The notes: generated by a model not told the origin, from the letters alone. A DNA stretch of 10,458 nucleotides from an uncultured Pirellulaceae bacterium (GCA_934255105.1 CAKQNH010000092.1:1-10458); one strand, 5' to 3'; shown: positions 1-6,277, counted from the stretch's first letter. Made by a program: numbers and translations.

Positions 1-2
1 CT

Positions 3-2261
3 CGAATTCTAGCCGATAAAGCCAAACGCCTGGGAATCGAATTCAGCGACGATGCCGTTGACGAATTCATCCTGGCCTTCTGCGATGGCAAAGTCTCCAC
101 GCGACGCATCGCCGAAATCCTTCGCGAATCGAGCGGAGGTAGGCTGAGCAATTACGACGTGCGACAATTGCTCAAACAAGAATTGGCCTCGATGGTCGTT
201 CGCCGCACCGCAACCACCGGACTGTACTCCACCGTCCCCGGCGAAACCTATCAAGATTTCCTCAAACTCAATCGCTCCGCTAAAGTCGAAGCCTTCCCAG
301 TCTTTGTGGCCGACTATGTCAGCAAAGTCCAGGGACAACCCAGCGAAGCGGAGATCCAAGCCATCTTCGACTTGGGAAGCATGCAAATCGCCAACCCAAA
401 CTCGCCGGCCCCAGGATTTGTCGAACCCTACCAAGCCAATTTGGAGTACGTGCAATCAAACCTCCAGGAGTGGGTCGAACGTGAGAAGGCCAAGCTGACC
501 GAGGAGCAACTGCGGGCCGAATACGATCGATTGGTCGCGCTGGAACAATTGAAAGTCCCCGTTGCCACCACGCCCCCCCCAGCCGAAGCGACTGAATCAG
601 CCGAATCGGCTGCAACTGAGCCGGCTGAAACCAAGCCGACTCAACCCGAAAACGACTCGGCTAAGCCTGCGGAAATGGAGGCTCCGCCCAGCAAAACTGC
701 GGATCAGCCCGCCCCCGACAAAGCGCCTGCCGACAAAGCGCCTGCCGATGAGCCAGCCACCCCGGAGCCAGCCACTGAAAAGAGCGGAGAGAAGCCCGCC
801 ACAGCCGCTGAAAAGCCAGCCGCCGATGCACCAGCCGCTGAGAAACCGGCTACTGAGAAACCGGCTACTGAAAAACCAGCCGCAACTGACCAACTAAAAT
901 TGGACGCACCTGCCCCCGAGTCGAGCGATCAATCGTCGCGGCGACTAAAAAACGCGGCGATGAAAGTTCGACTGGTTTCCGCCGTGCAAGACGACGACGA
1001 GTCGCCTCCATCGGTGGAACAACCTGCCGCATTAGGCGCTCCCCCCGCAGCGGCCGACGCTGCTGCCGCGGCCCCACCCGGGGCAGAAAAACCAGCCGCA
1101 GAAAAACCAGCGGCAGAAAAACCAGCGGTTGGCGACACGCCAGCACCCGCTGCCGATGCGCCCGCAGAAGCGGCCATGCCACCCGCCGATGCGGCTACCG
1201 CGACTCCCGCCGATGACGCCGATGAACCAGGCGCGCAGCCATCAATTTCTGCAGCCCCTGAAATGCGTACGATGACTTTTGACGAGGCGCGCGAGCAAAT
1301 TGCCGATAACCTCGCCCGCTCGGCGGCTATCCCAGCCCTGGATGACGCCTTGACCAACATCCTTGAGAAAGTCATGAAGCCTTACTACGGTTCCTACCGC
1401 CAGTATGTCGCCTTCCGCGACGCCGATGCTTCCAGCGGTATCAAGAAGATCGACGAACCCGCGCGGCCGAACCTGAAAAAACTAGCCGAGGAAGCTGGGT
1501 TGACCTACGGTGTCACCGGCATGACCGACAGCTTCAAGCTCATACAGACCCAGTTCGGTAAGAGTTCGATTCGACAAGACGAAGCCGGGCTGTCAGGTGC
1601 CGTGGCCAACTCCGCTATGGGCCAACAATTGCCGCTCTTCCAGCCCTTGCAAAGCAGTTACTTCGACCAAGAAGTTTTCCAGCAGGGCCGCATCCCCGAG
1701 TTCTATCAGTACATTTTCTGGAAGACCGAAGAACGTCCCATGCAGGTCCCTCAGCTTGCCGACGTTCGCGCCCAAGTGGTCGATTATTGGAAGCAACTCC
1801 AAGCCCGCAAGCTCGCTGAAACCGCTGCAGACAATCTGGCAAAGAAGGTCTCTGGCACGGGCGATGAGCCGTGGAAGGATGCGCTGAGCACCTCCGAGCA
1901 ATCGCTGGTCGTACAAACCGATCCGTTCACTTGGATCACTCGCATGGGCGATTTCAATATGCCCACCCAGGTCAACAAGCTTGAGCATGTAGGGGGCGAG
2001 TTCATGCGTTCCGTCTTTCACGCCAAACCCGGTTCGGTCGTGATCGCTCCGACTGAGAATCAAAGCATCTACTATGTGGTGCGAGTCATCGACTTCAGCC
2101 CCAGTGAAAGCGAACTGCACGAGCGTTTTAATGCGGACCCAGACAAACGCGGCCCGCTGTCGATCGCCCAAGAGGAAAGCAACCAATTGGTGCAAGACTG
2201 GTACGAGAACCTCTACACTGAACTGGGAGTCGAATTCAAGATCCCCGTCAATCAGCTTTAG
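3..2261 (+). CDS. SurA/PpiD-like periplasmic chaperone-type protein (5'-truncated)
   Basis: The reading frame is open from the first codon in the window to TAG at 2259-2261 (752 residues visible), so the true start lies upstream; the GTG at 159 is internal. The first ~190 residues and the last ~330 are amphipathic and helical, with PpiD/SurA-like wording: an N-terminal stretch with FPVFVADYVSKV followed by PSEAEIQAIFDL, and near the C-terminus DVRAQVVDYWKQLQARKLAE. The two parts are joined by a ~240-residue Ala/Pro/Glu/Lys linker (about 560-1260) built partly of 15-bp repeats encoding EKPAx. I see no clear parvulin (PPIase) domain, so a chaperone or envelope-folding role is inferred from the SurA/PpiD resemblance. 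Many planctomycete proteins of this sort are annotated as peptidylprolyl isomerase. It is followed 19 nt later by aroK with no terminator between them. Confidence 0.72.
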   Translation, partial: RILADKAKRLGIEFSDDAVDEFILAFCDGKVSTRRIAEILRESSGGRLSNYDVRQLLKQELASMVVRRTATTGLYSTVPGETYQDFLKLNRSAKVEAFPVFVADYVSKVQGQPSEAEIQAIFDLGSMQIANPNSPAPGFVEPYQANLEYVQSNLQEWVEREKAKLTEEQLRAEYDRLVALEQLKVPVATTPPPAEATESAESAATEPAETKPTQPENDSAKPAEMEAPPSKTADQPAPDKAPADKAPADEPATPEPATEKSGEKPATAAEKPAADAPAAEKPATEKPATEKPAATDQLKLDAPAPESSDQSSRRLKNAAMKVRLVSAVQDDDESPPSVEQPAALGAPPAAADAAAAAPPGAEKPAAEKPAAEKPAVGDTPAPAADAPAEAAMPPADAATATPADDADEPGAQPSISAAPEMRTMTFDEAREQIADNLARSAAIPALDDALTNILEKVMKPYYGSYRQYVAFRDADASSGIKKIDEPARPNLKKLAEEAGLTYGVTGMTDSFKLIQTQFGKSSIRQDEAGLSGAVANSAMGQQLPLFQPLQSSYFDQEVFQQGRIPEFYQYIFWKTEERPMQVPQLADVRAQVVDYWKQLQARKLAETAADNLAKKVSGTGDEPWKDALSTSEQSLVVQTDPFTWITRMGDFNMPTQVNKLEHVGGEFMRSVFHAKPGSVVIAPTENQSIYYVVRVIDFSPSESELHERFNADPDKRGPLSIAQEESNQLVQDWYENLYTELGVEFKIPVNQL
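706..1129 (+). repeat. 15-bp in-frame tandem repeats encoding EKPAx / DKAPA
   Basis: Three short arrays lie inside the low-complexity linker of the SurA/PpiD-like gene. At about 717-746, two identical 15-mers encode DKAPA. At about 840-884, three units read gagaaaccggctact (twice) and a degenerate third. At about 1084-1128, three units read gaaaaaccagc followed by variable bases. All are multiples of three, so copy-number change would alter linker length without shifting the frame. Confidence 0.85.
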
Positions 2262-2280
2262 TCCCTCGCTGCATATTTAG

Positions 2281-2808
2281 ATGATGCATATTTTTTTGAT
2301 GGGCTATCGCGGATCGGGTAAATCGACCGTCGGCCAACACTTGGCCGACCGGTTGGGCCTGCCGGTCGTTGATACCGATGCGGTTGTAGAATCGGCGGCC
2401 GGCCAATCGATCCGAGAGATCTTTGCTGGCGAGGGCGAGGATGGTTTCCGCCAGCGAGAGCAGGCGGCAGTTGCACACGTGGCAGCCGCCGACACCCCCT
2501 GCGTGATCGCCCTAGGGGGCGGTGCCATTCTGCGGCCCGCCAATCAAAGCATCATCCAGCGCACCGGGCACGTAGTCTGGCTCACCGGCTCTCCGGCAGC
2601 ACTTCTGAGCCGCATACAATCCGACAAAACCACTGGGCAGCGCCGGCCCTCTCTGACGCAGTCGAGCGATTATGACGAAATTGTCGAAATTCTGGCCGCT
2701 CGCGCGCCCATCTACCGGCGTCTTGCCAATTTGACTGTCGACACCGACGGCCGAACACCCGAAGAAATAGTGGCAGACATTGCCGATTGGCTAGAGTCGC
2801 GCGGTTAG
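2281..2808 (+). CDS. aroK: Shikimate kinase
   Basis: 175 residues, the normal length for shikimate kinase, which phosphorylates shikimate to shikimate 3-phosphate with ATP (fifth step of the chorismate pathway, cytosolic). Visible motifs are the Walker A loop GYRGSGKST (residues 8-16), the shikimate-binding DTD at 31-33 (key Asp33), FRQRE at 56-60 (Arg57), the GGG loop at 79-81, the LID region GQRRPSL at 119-125 (Arg/Pro of the lid), and RAPIYRRLA at 141-149 carrying the substrate-binding Arg141. The start is ATG at 2281; ATG at 2284 is equally possible. No Shine-Dalgarno is seen. The gene starts 19 nt after the preceding stop, so co-transcription is likely. aroK and aroL products cannot be separated by sequence here; aroK is used as the generic symbol. 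Confidence 0.95.
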   Translation: MMHIFLMGYRGSGKSTVGQHLADRLGLPVVDTDAVVESAAGQSIREIFAGEGEDGFRQREQAAVAHVAAADTPCVIALGGGAILRPANQSIIQRTGHVVWLTGSPAALLSRIQSDKTTGQRRPSLTQSSDYDEIVEILAARAPIYRRLANLTVDTDGRTPEEIVADIADWLESRG

Positions 2809-2874
2809 CTAAACCCTGCGATCGCCCCCCCTCGCCACTCACACTGTGTGCTCGCACTTCGCACGCTCGCGCAT

Positions 2875-2908
2875 CGTAGGCTCGTAACGAGCGCCGCGCT
2901 GTTACGGC
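2875..2908. repeat. REP-like palindromic element, copy A
   Basis: A 34-nt sequence matches 8964-8997 at 31 of 34 positions. It can fold as GTAAC-(g)-AGCG-CCG-CGCT-GTTAC (9 bp with one bulged G), or alternatively as GCTCG-TAA-CGAGC, or as GCGCCG/CGGCGC using 2891-2896 and 2905-2910. It lies in the 149-nt gap between aroK and the prepilin peptidase gene. The lack of a U-run argues against an ordinary terminator. Confidence 0.6.
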
Positions 2909-2957
2909 GCCACTACCTAAACCGTCGACGCGCTCCGCAAACGAGAAAAGGAACAAT

Positions 2958-4214
2958 GTGTTCGGTAATTTCATTGCACTCCCGATTTCACTGCGGATGG
3001 CCATCGTAGCTGCCTTAGCCCTGGCTGCAGCCCGCTTTATCAATTGGGCGATTTGCAACTGGGCCTATTTCCAGCGACCGTACGGTCCTTGGGCACCGCC
3101 GCCTGCGGGCTACCCTGCTCGCACGGCCCGCGACCGAGTCCCCGTATTCGGCTGGTTAGCCTTGCGGCGTGAGGCCCCAGCAGTTGGCAAATTGTTTTGG
3201 CTACGGCCGCTGCTTATCGAGCTCCTGTTTCCCATTGCGATGATGTGGTACTACCACTTCTATGTCACCGGCGGCGCTCTACCACTGGGACAAGCGGCCA
3301 AAGTTGCTGTGGGAGACCTGCATTCGCAATTCCTGGGGCACTCAATACTGTTTGTGCTGATGATGATCGCCACCTTCATCGACTTTGATGAGCAGTCGAT
3401 TCCTGATTACGTGACCATACCTGGAACGCTGCTTGGTCTGCTGGGCGCCGCTGTGGCACCTGCCTGGCTGCCCTTTCGCCAAGCGCCGTTGGCCGTCGAG
3501 GAATTGCAGGCGAACATGCCCAACCCTTGGCCGACGTTCTTAAATGGTCCATGGGGTCTAGCGATCGGTTTGACAATCGTCGGCGTGTGGGGCTTTGCGC
3601 TCCTGGACCGTCGCTGGATTGGCCGGCGCGGCCTTGGTAAAGGTGTCCGCTACTTTTTTGCGCGCATGTTTCGACATCGCTGGTTATGGCGAACTGTGTT
3701 GCTGGTCACTGTGCTGCTGGCCGTCGGTGTCAGTTTGGCTTGGGGATCAGCCCGCATGAACCCAGGCAGATGGACCTATCTGCTCAGCAGCTTGATGGGT
3801 CTAGCCTTCGCCGGCGGAGTCACTTGGGGCGTTCGCCTGGCCGCCTCGTGGGGCCTGCAGGTCGAGGCGCTTGGTTTTGGCGACGTGACCTTGATGGCCA
3901 TGATCGGAACCTATGTGGGTTGGCAACCGAGCATGTTGATCTTCTTCCTAGCGCCGCTGGTATCGCTGGCGTTTGTGTTGGTGCGTTGGTTGATAACCGG
4001 CGACACAGCCACCCCGTATGGCCCCTACTTGTGCGCATCGACCGTATTGGTGTTGGTCTATTGGGATCGTCTGTGGACGCACTGGGCGGCAGGCATGTTC
4101 GCGTTGGGGCCAGCCATGATCGTCGGCATCGTGGTGAGTTGCATTGTACTGATGGGAGCCATGCTATGGATTTGGCGGTTGATCAAACAAGCCTTGGGAA
4201 TCGCTGGTCACTAG
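2958..4214 (+). CDS. Prepilin peptidase-like A24 membrane aspartic protease (enlarged, Cys-less)
   Basis: 418 residues with roughly eight or more hydrophobic segments. It carries both catalytic signatures of type IV prepilin peptidases (PilD/GspO, peptidase family A24): the first Asp in ATFIDFDEQSIPD (Asp142) and the GxGD motif in LGFGDVTLMAM (Asp309), followed by a YGPYL motif near 354. The N-terminal cytosolic loop keeps the family layout (RVPVFGWLALR at 60-70, then LFWLRPLLIELL at 79-90) but has no CxxC pairs, as in variants lacking the zinc-binding and methyltransferase loop. The two Asp residues are ~167 residues apart because of an insert (about 185-295) with extra hydrophobic stretches; canonical spacing is much shorter. 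The start is GTG at 2958, preceded by AAAAGGAA (2946-2953). An ATG two bases earlier is out of frame. Its likely job is to cleave type IV pilin or pseudopilin leaders at the inner membrane. Confidence 0.85.
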   Translation: MFGNFIALPISLRMAIVAALALAAARFINWAICNWAYFQRPYGPWAPPPAGYPARTARDRVPVFGWLALRREAPAVGKLFWLRPLLIELLFPIAMMWYYHFYVTGGALPLGQAAKVAVGDLHSQFLGHSILFVLMMIATFIDFDEQSIPDYVTIPGTLLGLLGAAVAPAWLPFRQAPLAVEELQANMPNPWPTFLNGPWGLAIGLTIVGVWGFALLDRRWIGRRGLGKGVRYFFARMFRHRWLWRTVLLVTVLLAVGVSLAWGSARMNPGRWTYLLSSLMGLAFAGGVTWGVRLAASWGLQVEALGFGDVTLMAMIGTYVGWQPSMLIFFLAPLVSLAFVLVRWLITGDTATPYGPYLCASTVLVLVYWDRLWTHWAAGMFALGPAMIVGIVVSCIVLMGAMLWIWRLIKQALGIAGH

Positions 4215-4780
4215 CTGGTGGGATTGCCGGCTGGGGAATAACTCCCGTGACCGACATGGCCAGCTCAGGCGACCTGCTGCGCCACCGCCGCGCCGGGCGC
4301 ATCGTCACCCAGAACGGTCGACTGCAAGCCATCTATGGGCGTTGGTGGCCCTACAGCGGCAACTTGCTGCAAGCCCAATGGGACATGCTGTTTCCTAGCA
4401 TGCACAAAGACCGTTGCGAACTGTACTACCATGTGCCCAGCTCAGCCGTTGGCTTTGTAACCCTGTCCTATGTCTACAGCGGTCCCAGCACATCGCTGGC
4501 TACCATTTACGCTGCTGCGCTGGTGCTCGACGAAATCGCCCGACTGAAGCAGTCCAACGCCATCGTGTGCCACGTCACCAATCGCCACATCAGCGATCGC
4601 CTGCTGACGCGTTGGGGATGGCAAGCCCACTGTTTGCACTGGAAGGGCCGCCACTTCATCAAACGTCTCTACGGCAATTACCCAACAATTGCGCCACAGT
4701 GGCGCGAGCGTTTGAATATGGAACGGGAGCCTGTTCGAACTACTAGCCGGAAAGCTAACGATGTCTCTCAAGCGACTTGA
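4166..4780 (+). CDS. Unrecognised protein, possibly GNAT-like in its C-terminal half
   Basis: 204 residues if started at ATG 4166, which has GGGAG at 4154-4158 with 7-nt spacing but overlaps the peptidase gene by 49 nt. GTG 4247 or ATG 4256 would avoid the overlap (about 174 residues) but lack a good ribosome site. The core is rich in aromatic and basic residues (for example IVTQNGRLQAIYGRWWPYSG). The segment with IYAAALVLDEIARLK, then AIVCHVTNRHISDRLLTRWG and IKRLYGNYP is reminiscent of the helix-strand-'N..a..ly.k.Gf' end of GNAT N-acetyltransferases, but no firm acetyl-CoA pyrophosphate loop (Q/RxxGxG/A) is seen, so the function is unassigned. The gene ends 20 nt inside the next gene, suggesting an operon with the prepilin peptidase upstream and the HNH gene downstream. 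Confidence 0.68.
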   Translation: MDLAVDQTSLGNRWSLAGGIAGWGITPVTDMASSGDLLRHRRAGRIVTQNGRLQAIYGRWWPYSGNLLQAQWDMLFPSMHKDRCELYYHVPSSAVGFVTLSYVYSGPSTSLATIYAAALVLDEIARLKQSNAIVCHVTNRHISDRLLTRWGWQAHCLHWKGRHFIKRLYGNYPTIAPQWRERLNMEREPVRTTSRKANDVSQAT

Positions 4781-5297
4781 TCAACTGCTATTTGCGCAAG
4801 GTGGAGCGTGCTTCTTTTGCGACTTGCCACTCCCAAAGTCCGAAGCCAGCGTCGAGCATTTGGTACCAATCGCGCGAGCAGGCAGCAACAGCGACGACAA
4901 CTGCGTGGCTTGCTGCAAGGCAATCAATGCTCTTTTGGGCAGCATGTCGCTCAAAGAAAAGATCCGCGTTGTTCTCAACCAGAATGGGAGTTTTACCTGC
5001 CCCAGCGTCTGCCCCTCTGCCCGAGTCGCAGCACTCACAGCACCAGCCGTTCAGAATCTCAACGCCGCCCCGGCGGTGCCAAAAATTGACTTTTATCGCA
5101 TAGTGCTGGAAGACCTCCAGAAACGAGGCACATCTAGGCCGCGGAAGCTTGAATCGCTTAAGAACACGATTAGGTCAGCAGTGGTTACGAAGAAAAAGAC
5201 CCCGCTCACACAGGCTCAATTGGAAGCTCTTGTCAAACGCCTCTTGGCAAATGGCAAGATCACCGTCGAAGGCACCACGGTCAGCTATTCGCTATAG
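4761..5297 (+). CDS. Small HNH endonuclease domain fused to a winged-helix-like tail
   Basis: 178 residues. The N-terminal part has an HNH layout: C17-x2-C20, then VEHLVPIARAG with His33, Asn47 in DDNCVACC, and Asn56 in place of the last His/Asn. The zinc knuckle is atypical. Cys52 aligns with the third ligand, but the fourth position (Ile55, normally CN) is not Cys; extra Cys at 48, 51, 80 and 84 might substitute. A Pro/Ala linker (about 85-107) leads to a basic segment starting FYRIVLEDLQKRG. This runs through SRPRKLESLKNTI to KRLLANGKITVEGTTVSYSL and resembles a small winged-helix or nucleic-acid-binding domain seen at the ends of some bacterial NYN/PIN-type proteins (my impression from memory). 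The start is ATG 4761 with GGAAAG at 4749-4754, overlapping the previous gene by 20 nt. A DNA- or RNA-cleaving role is inferred from the fold only. Confidence 0.72.
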   Translation: MSLKRLDQLLFAQGGACFFCDLPLPKSEASVEHLVPIARAGSNSDDNCVACCKAINALLGSMSLKEKIRVVLNQNGSFTCPSVCPSARVAALTAPAVQNLNAAPAVPKIDFYRIVLEDLQKRGTSRPRKLESLKNTIRSAVVTKKKTPLTQAQLEALVKRLLANGKITVEGTTVSYSL

Positions 5298-5308
5298 CCC
5301 TCTAACAA

Positions 5309-5392
5309 TAGCTGAGGCGGGGGTCGAACCCGCACGAGCTTTACGCTCACAGGATTTTAAGTCCTGTGTGTCTGCCATTCCACCACTCAGCC
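5309..5392 (-). tRNA. tRNA-Leu (anticodon UAA)
   Basis: An 84-nt class II tRNA on the minus strand. The acceptor stem GGCTGAG pairs with CTCAGCT, with a G1-U72 wobble. The D-arm TGGTGGAATGGCAGACACA is typical of Leu. The anticodon arm CAGGA-CTTAAAA-TCCTG places TAA at positions 34-36. The long variable arm GAGCGTAAAGCTC marks a class II tRNA, and the T-arm GCGGG-TTCGACC-CCCGC is perfect. The discriminator is A and CCA is not encoded. It decodes UUA (and UUG by wobble). The 3' end lies 11 nt from the stop of the convergent HNH gene. Confidence 0.96.
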
Positions 5393-5494
5393 AACAAAAC
5401 ATAGGGTCTAACGCGATTCCGCGTATTCCCTTTATATCCCCTACTCCTTTGCGTACACCAGTTTGCGTTACCACTACCTGGCCGACGGAGTTCA

Positions 5495-5515
5495 TAGCCG
5501 CTATTTTAGCGGCTA
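5495..5515. repeat. Perfect 9-bp hairpin upstream of tRNA-Leu
   Basis: TAGCCGCTA-TTT-TAGCGGCTA is a perfect stem with a 3-nt loop. It lies in the 168-nt gap 5393-5560, which has no gene that I can support. It is too far from the tRNA (about 100 nt upstream on its strand) and lacks a U-tract, so a REP-like intergenic palindrome is more likely than a terminator. Confidence 0.6.
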
Positions 5516-5560
5516 CGACCAACAAAGATAAGCCCGATAAACACAAAGCAGGACTCACTT

Positions 5561-5879
5561 ATGCTCAAAATCGCGACCTGGAACCTCAATCAATCAGTAC
5601 CCGGGACGGTCAGGGCAAACGGACAACTGAATGAAATTGAGAAAATAGGAGCCGCGTGTGGATTTTAACGGAAGCCCATCCCGAACTTTCCCCAGGGACC
5701 GACTATCATCTCGCTGCATCATCTTCAGCCACTGCTGAGCTTCCCAAAGGTCATCCATCGATCACATTTGCACGACCGATCGCAAAGTCAACGACCGAGA
5801 ATGTTGGCCGAAAATCCATGAACAGTTGAAGGGATTGTCAGATCATTTCGGTTCGTGGGTGACAATCGCCCGCGCATGA
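5561..5879 (+). pseudogene. Endonuclease/exonuclease/phosphatase (EEP) family pseudogene
   Basis: Three pieces of one EEP protein lie in three frames. The first starts at ATG 5561 with AGGA at 5550-5553, opens with MLKIATWNLNQ (the strand-1 WN signature) and stops at TAA 5666-5668. One frame over, from 5656, the text continues VWILTEAHPELSPG, the family's 'D-x-x-x-L-x-E' strand with its catalytic-type Glu. Restoring one base in gcc-g(a)c-gtg joins the two as ...IGADVWILTEAH. In the third frame, from about 5751, SSIDHICTTDR...CWP...LSDHFGSWVTIARA runs to TGA 5877-5879 and carries the C-terminal catalytic SDH motif. The middle of the domain (well over 100 residues) is missing near 5747-5757, so the gene has both a one-base deletion and an internal deletion and is almost certainly dead. 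EEP enzymes hydrolyse phosphodiester or phosphomonoester bonds. Confidence 0.8.
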
Positions 5880-5944
5880 CGTTAACCGAATTGCGGAGCA
5901 TCGTCGAAGCAGAAGTCGCCAGACTCTGCAATACACTCGGCTGA
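5876..5944 (+). pseudogene. 22-codon ORF stub overlapping the EEP stop (ATGA)
   Basis: ATG at 5876 overlaps the EEP TGA in an ATGA junction, the usual layout of translationally coupled genes. The reading begins MTLTELRSIVEAEVARLCN and stops at TGA 5942-5944, inside the loop of the hairpin 5915-5960. The composition looks like a real amphipathic helix, so it may be the 5' remnant of a gene once coupled to the EEP gene. It could also be chance; no function can be given. Confidence 0.3.
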
Positions 5945-5960
5945 ACCAAAGTCTGGCGAC
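5915..5960. repeat. 11-bp perfect inverted repeat with 24-nt loop
   Basis: The arms GTCGCCAGACT (5915-5925) and AGTCTGGCGAC (5950-5960) are exact reverse complements. The element sits between the EEP remnant and the 3' end of the small minus-strand ORF, and could act as a bidirectional terminator-like hairpin or be another dispersed palindrome. No U-tract follows on either side. Confidence 0.65.
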
Positions 5961-6001
5961 CTCGGATATCCATAATCGCAATCGTCATAGCGCGAGATTT
6001 T

Positions 6002-6151
6002 CTAGTTGTCAATTCGGCCATCCAGATCTGGGTCGAGCGGCAAGTACTCATCGACAAACCAGTCGTCATCGGCCGGCGCAGATGGTGAGCGCCGCGCGGA
6101 AGCGAGAAATGCGATGAAGATGAGAACCGCGACCAGCCCGCCTATTAGCAT
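6002..6151 (-). CDS. Small single-span membrane protein with acidic tail (49 aa)
   Basis: A 49-residue ORF with ATG at 6151-6149 and TAG at 6004-6002. A textbook ribosome site AAAGGAGG (minus strand of 6158-6165) lies 6 nt before the ATG. Residues 2-19 (LIGGLVAVLIFIAFLASA) form one strong transmembrane helix, followed by Arg-Arg and a short Ser/Pro linker. The tail is very acidic (DDDWFVDEYLPLDPDLDG). Arg-Arg after the helix suggests a cytosolic C-terminus. The ATG four bases upstream (6155) opens a different frame without a hydrophobic segment and was not chosen. It lies downstream of the methyltransferase gene on the same strand. The function is unknown; a small membrane regulator or envelope peptide is possible. 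Confidence 0.6.
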   Translation of the reverse strand: MLIGGLVAVLIFIAFLASARRSPSAPADDDWFVDEYLPLDPDLDGRIDN

Positions 6152-6157
6152 CCATGG

Positions 6158-6165
6158 CCTCCTTT
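6158..6165 (-). promoter_or_regulatory. Strong Shine-Dalgarno of the 49-aa ORF
   Basis: AAAGGAGG on the minus strand, 6 nt from ATG 6151. It is one of only two near-consensus ribosome sites in the window and is the main argument that the short ORF is translated. Confidence 0.7.
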
Positions 6166-6225
6166 ATATAAGCTCGCCGCCAGAATCTTTTGCACCGGCG
6201 ACGACGACAGCGACGATCACGAACG

Positions 6226-6275
6226 CAAAGCAAAGCACAGCACAGCACAGCACAGCACAGCACAGCACAGCGAAG
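6226..6275. repeat. Pentanucleotide tandem repeat (CAAAG)2(CACAG)7 plus one degenerate unit
   Basis: Two CAAAG units (6226-6235) are followed by seven exact CACAG units (6236-6270) and a degenerate CGAAG (6271-6275). It begins 3 nt beyond the methyltransferase stop codon (TGA at 6280-6278 on the minus strand). Pure short repeats of this kind are prone to slippage. On the minus strand every frame reads hydrophobic/Cys-rich codons (the frame of the methyltransferase gives LCCAV repeats). Confidence 0.92.
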
Positions 6276-6277
6276 TG

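Noticed and set aside
9..455. 148-codon minus-strand ORF at the window start
   Set aside because: Antisense to the SurA/PpiD-like gene; its orderly look comes from biased codon use on the other strand.
2840..2850. CACAC-T-GTGTG palindrome after aroK as a terminator
   Set aside because: Too short, with effectively no loop and no U-tract.
3686..4255. 5' extension of the unknown gene frame back to 3686
   Set aside because: This part is the shadow frame of the prepilin peptidase gene, whose motifs are unmistakable; the real start must be at 4166 or later.
5788..6069. 93-codon minus-strand ORF over the EEP remnant
   Set aside because: Overlaps clear EEP coding remnants on the plus strand and has no recognisable pattern or ribosome site.
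6226..6275. Pentamer array as a CRISPR or iteron array
   Set aside because: The units are only 5 bp, without spacers and with no replication or cas gene nearby.
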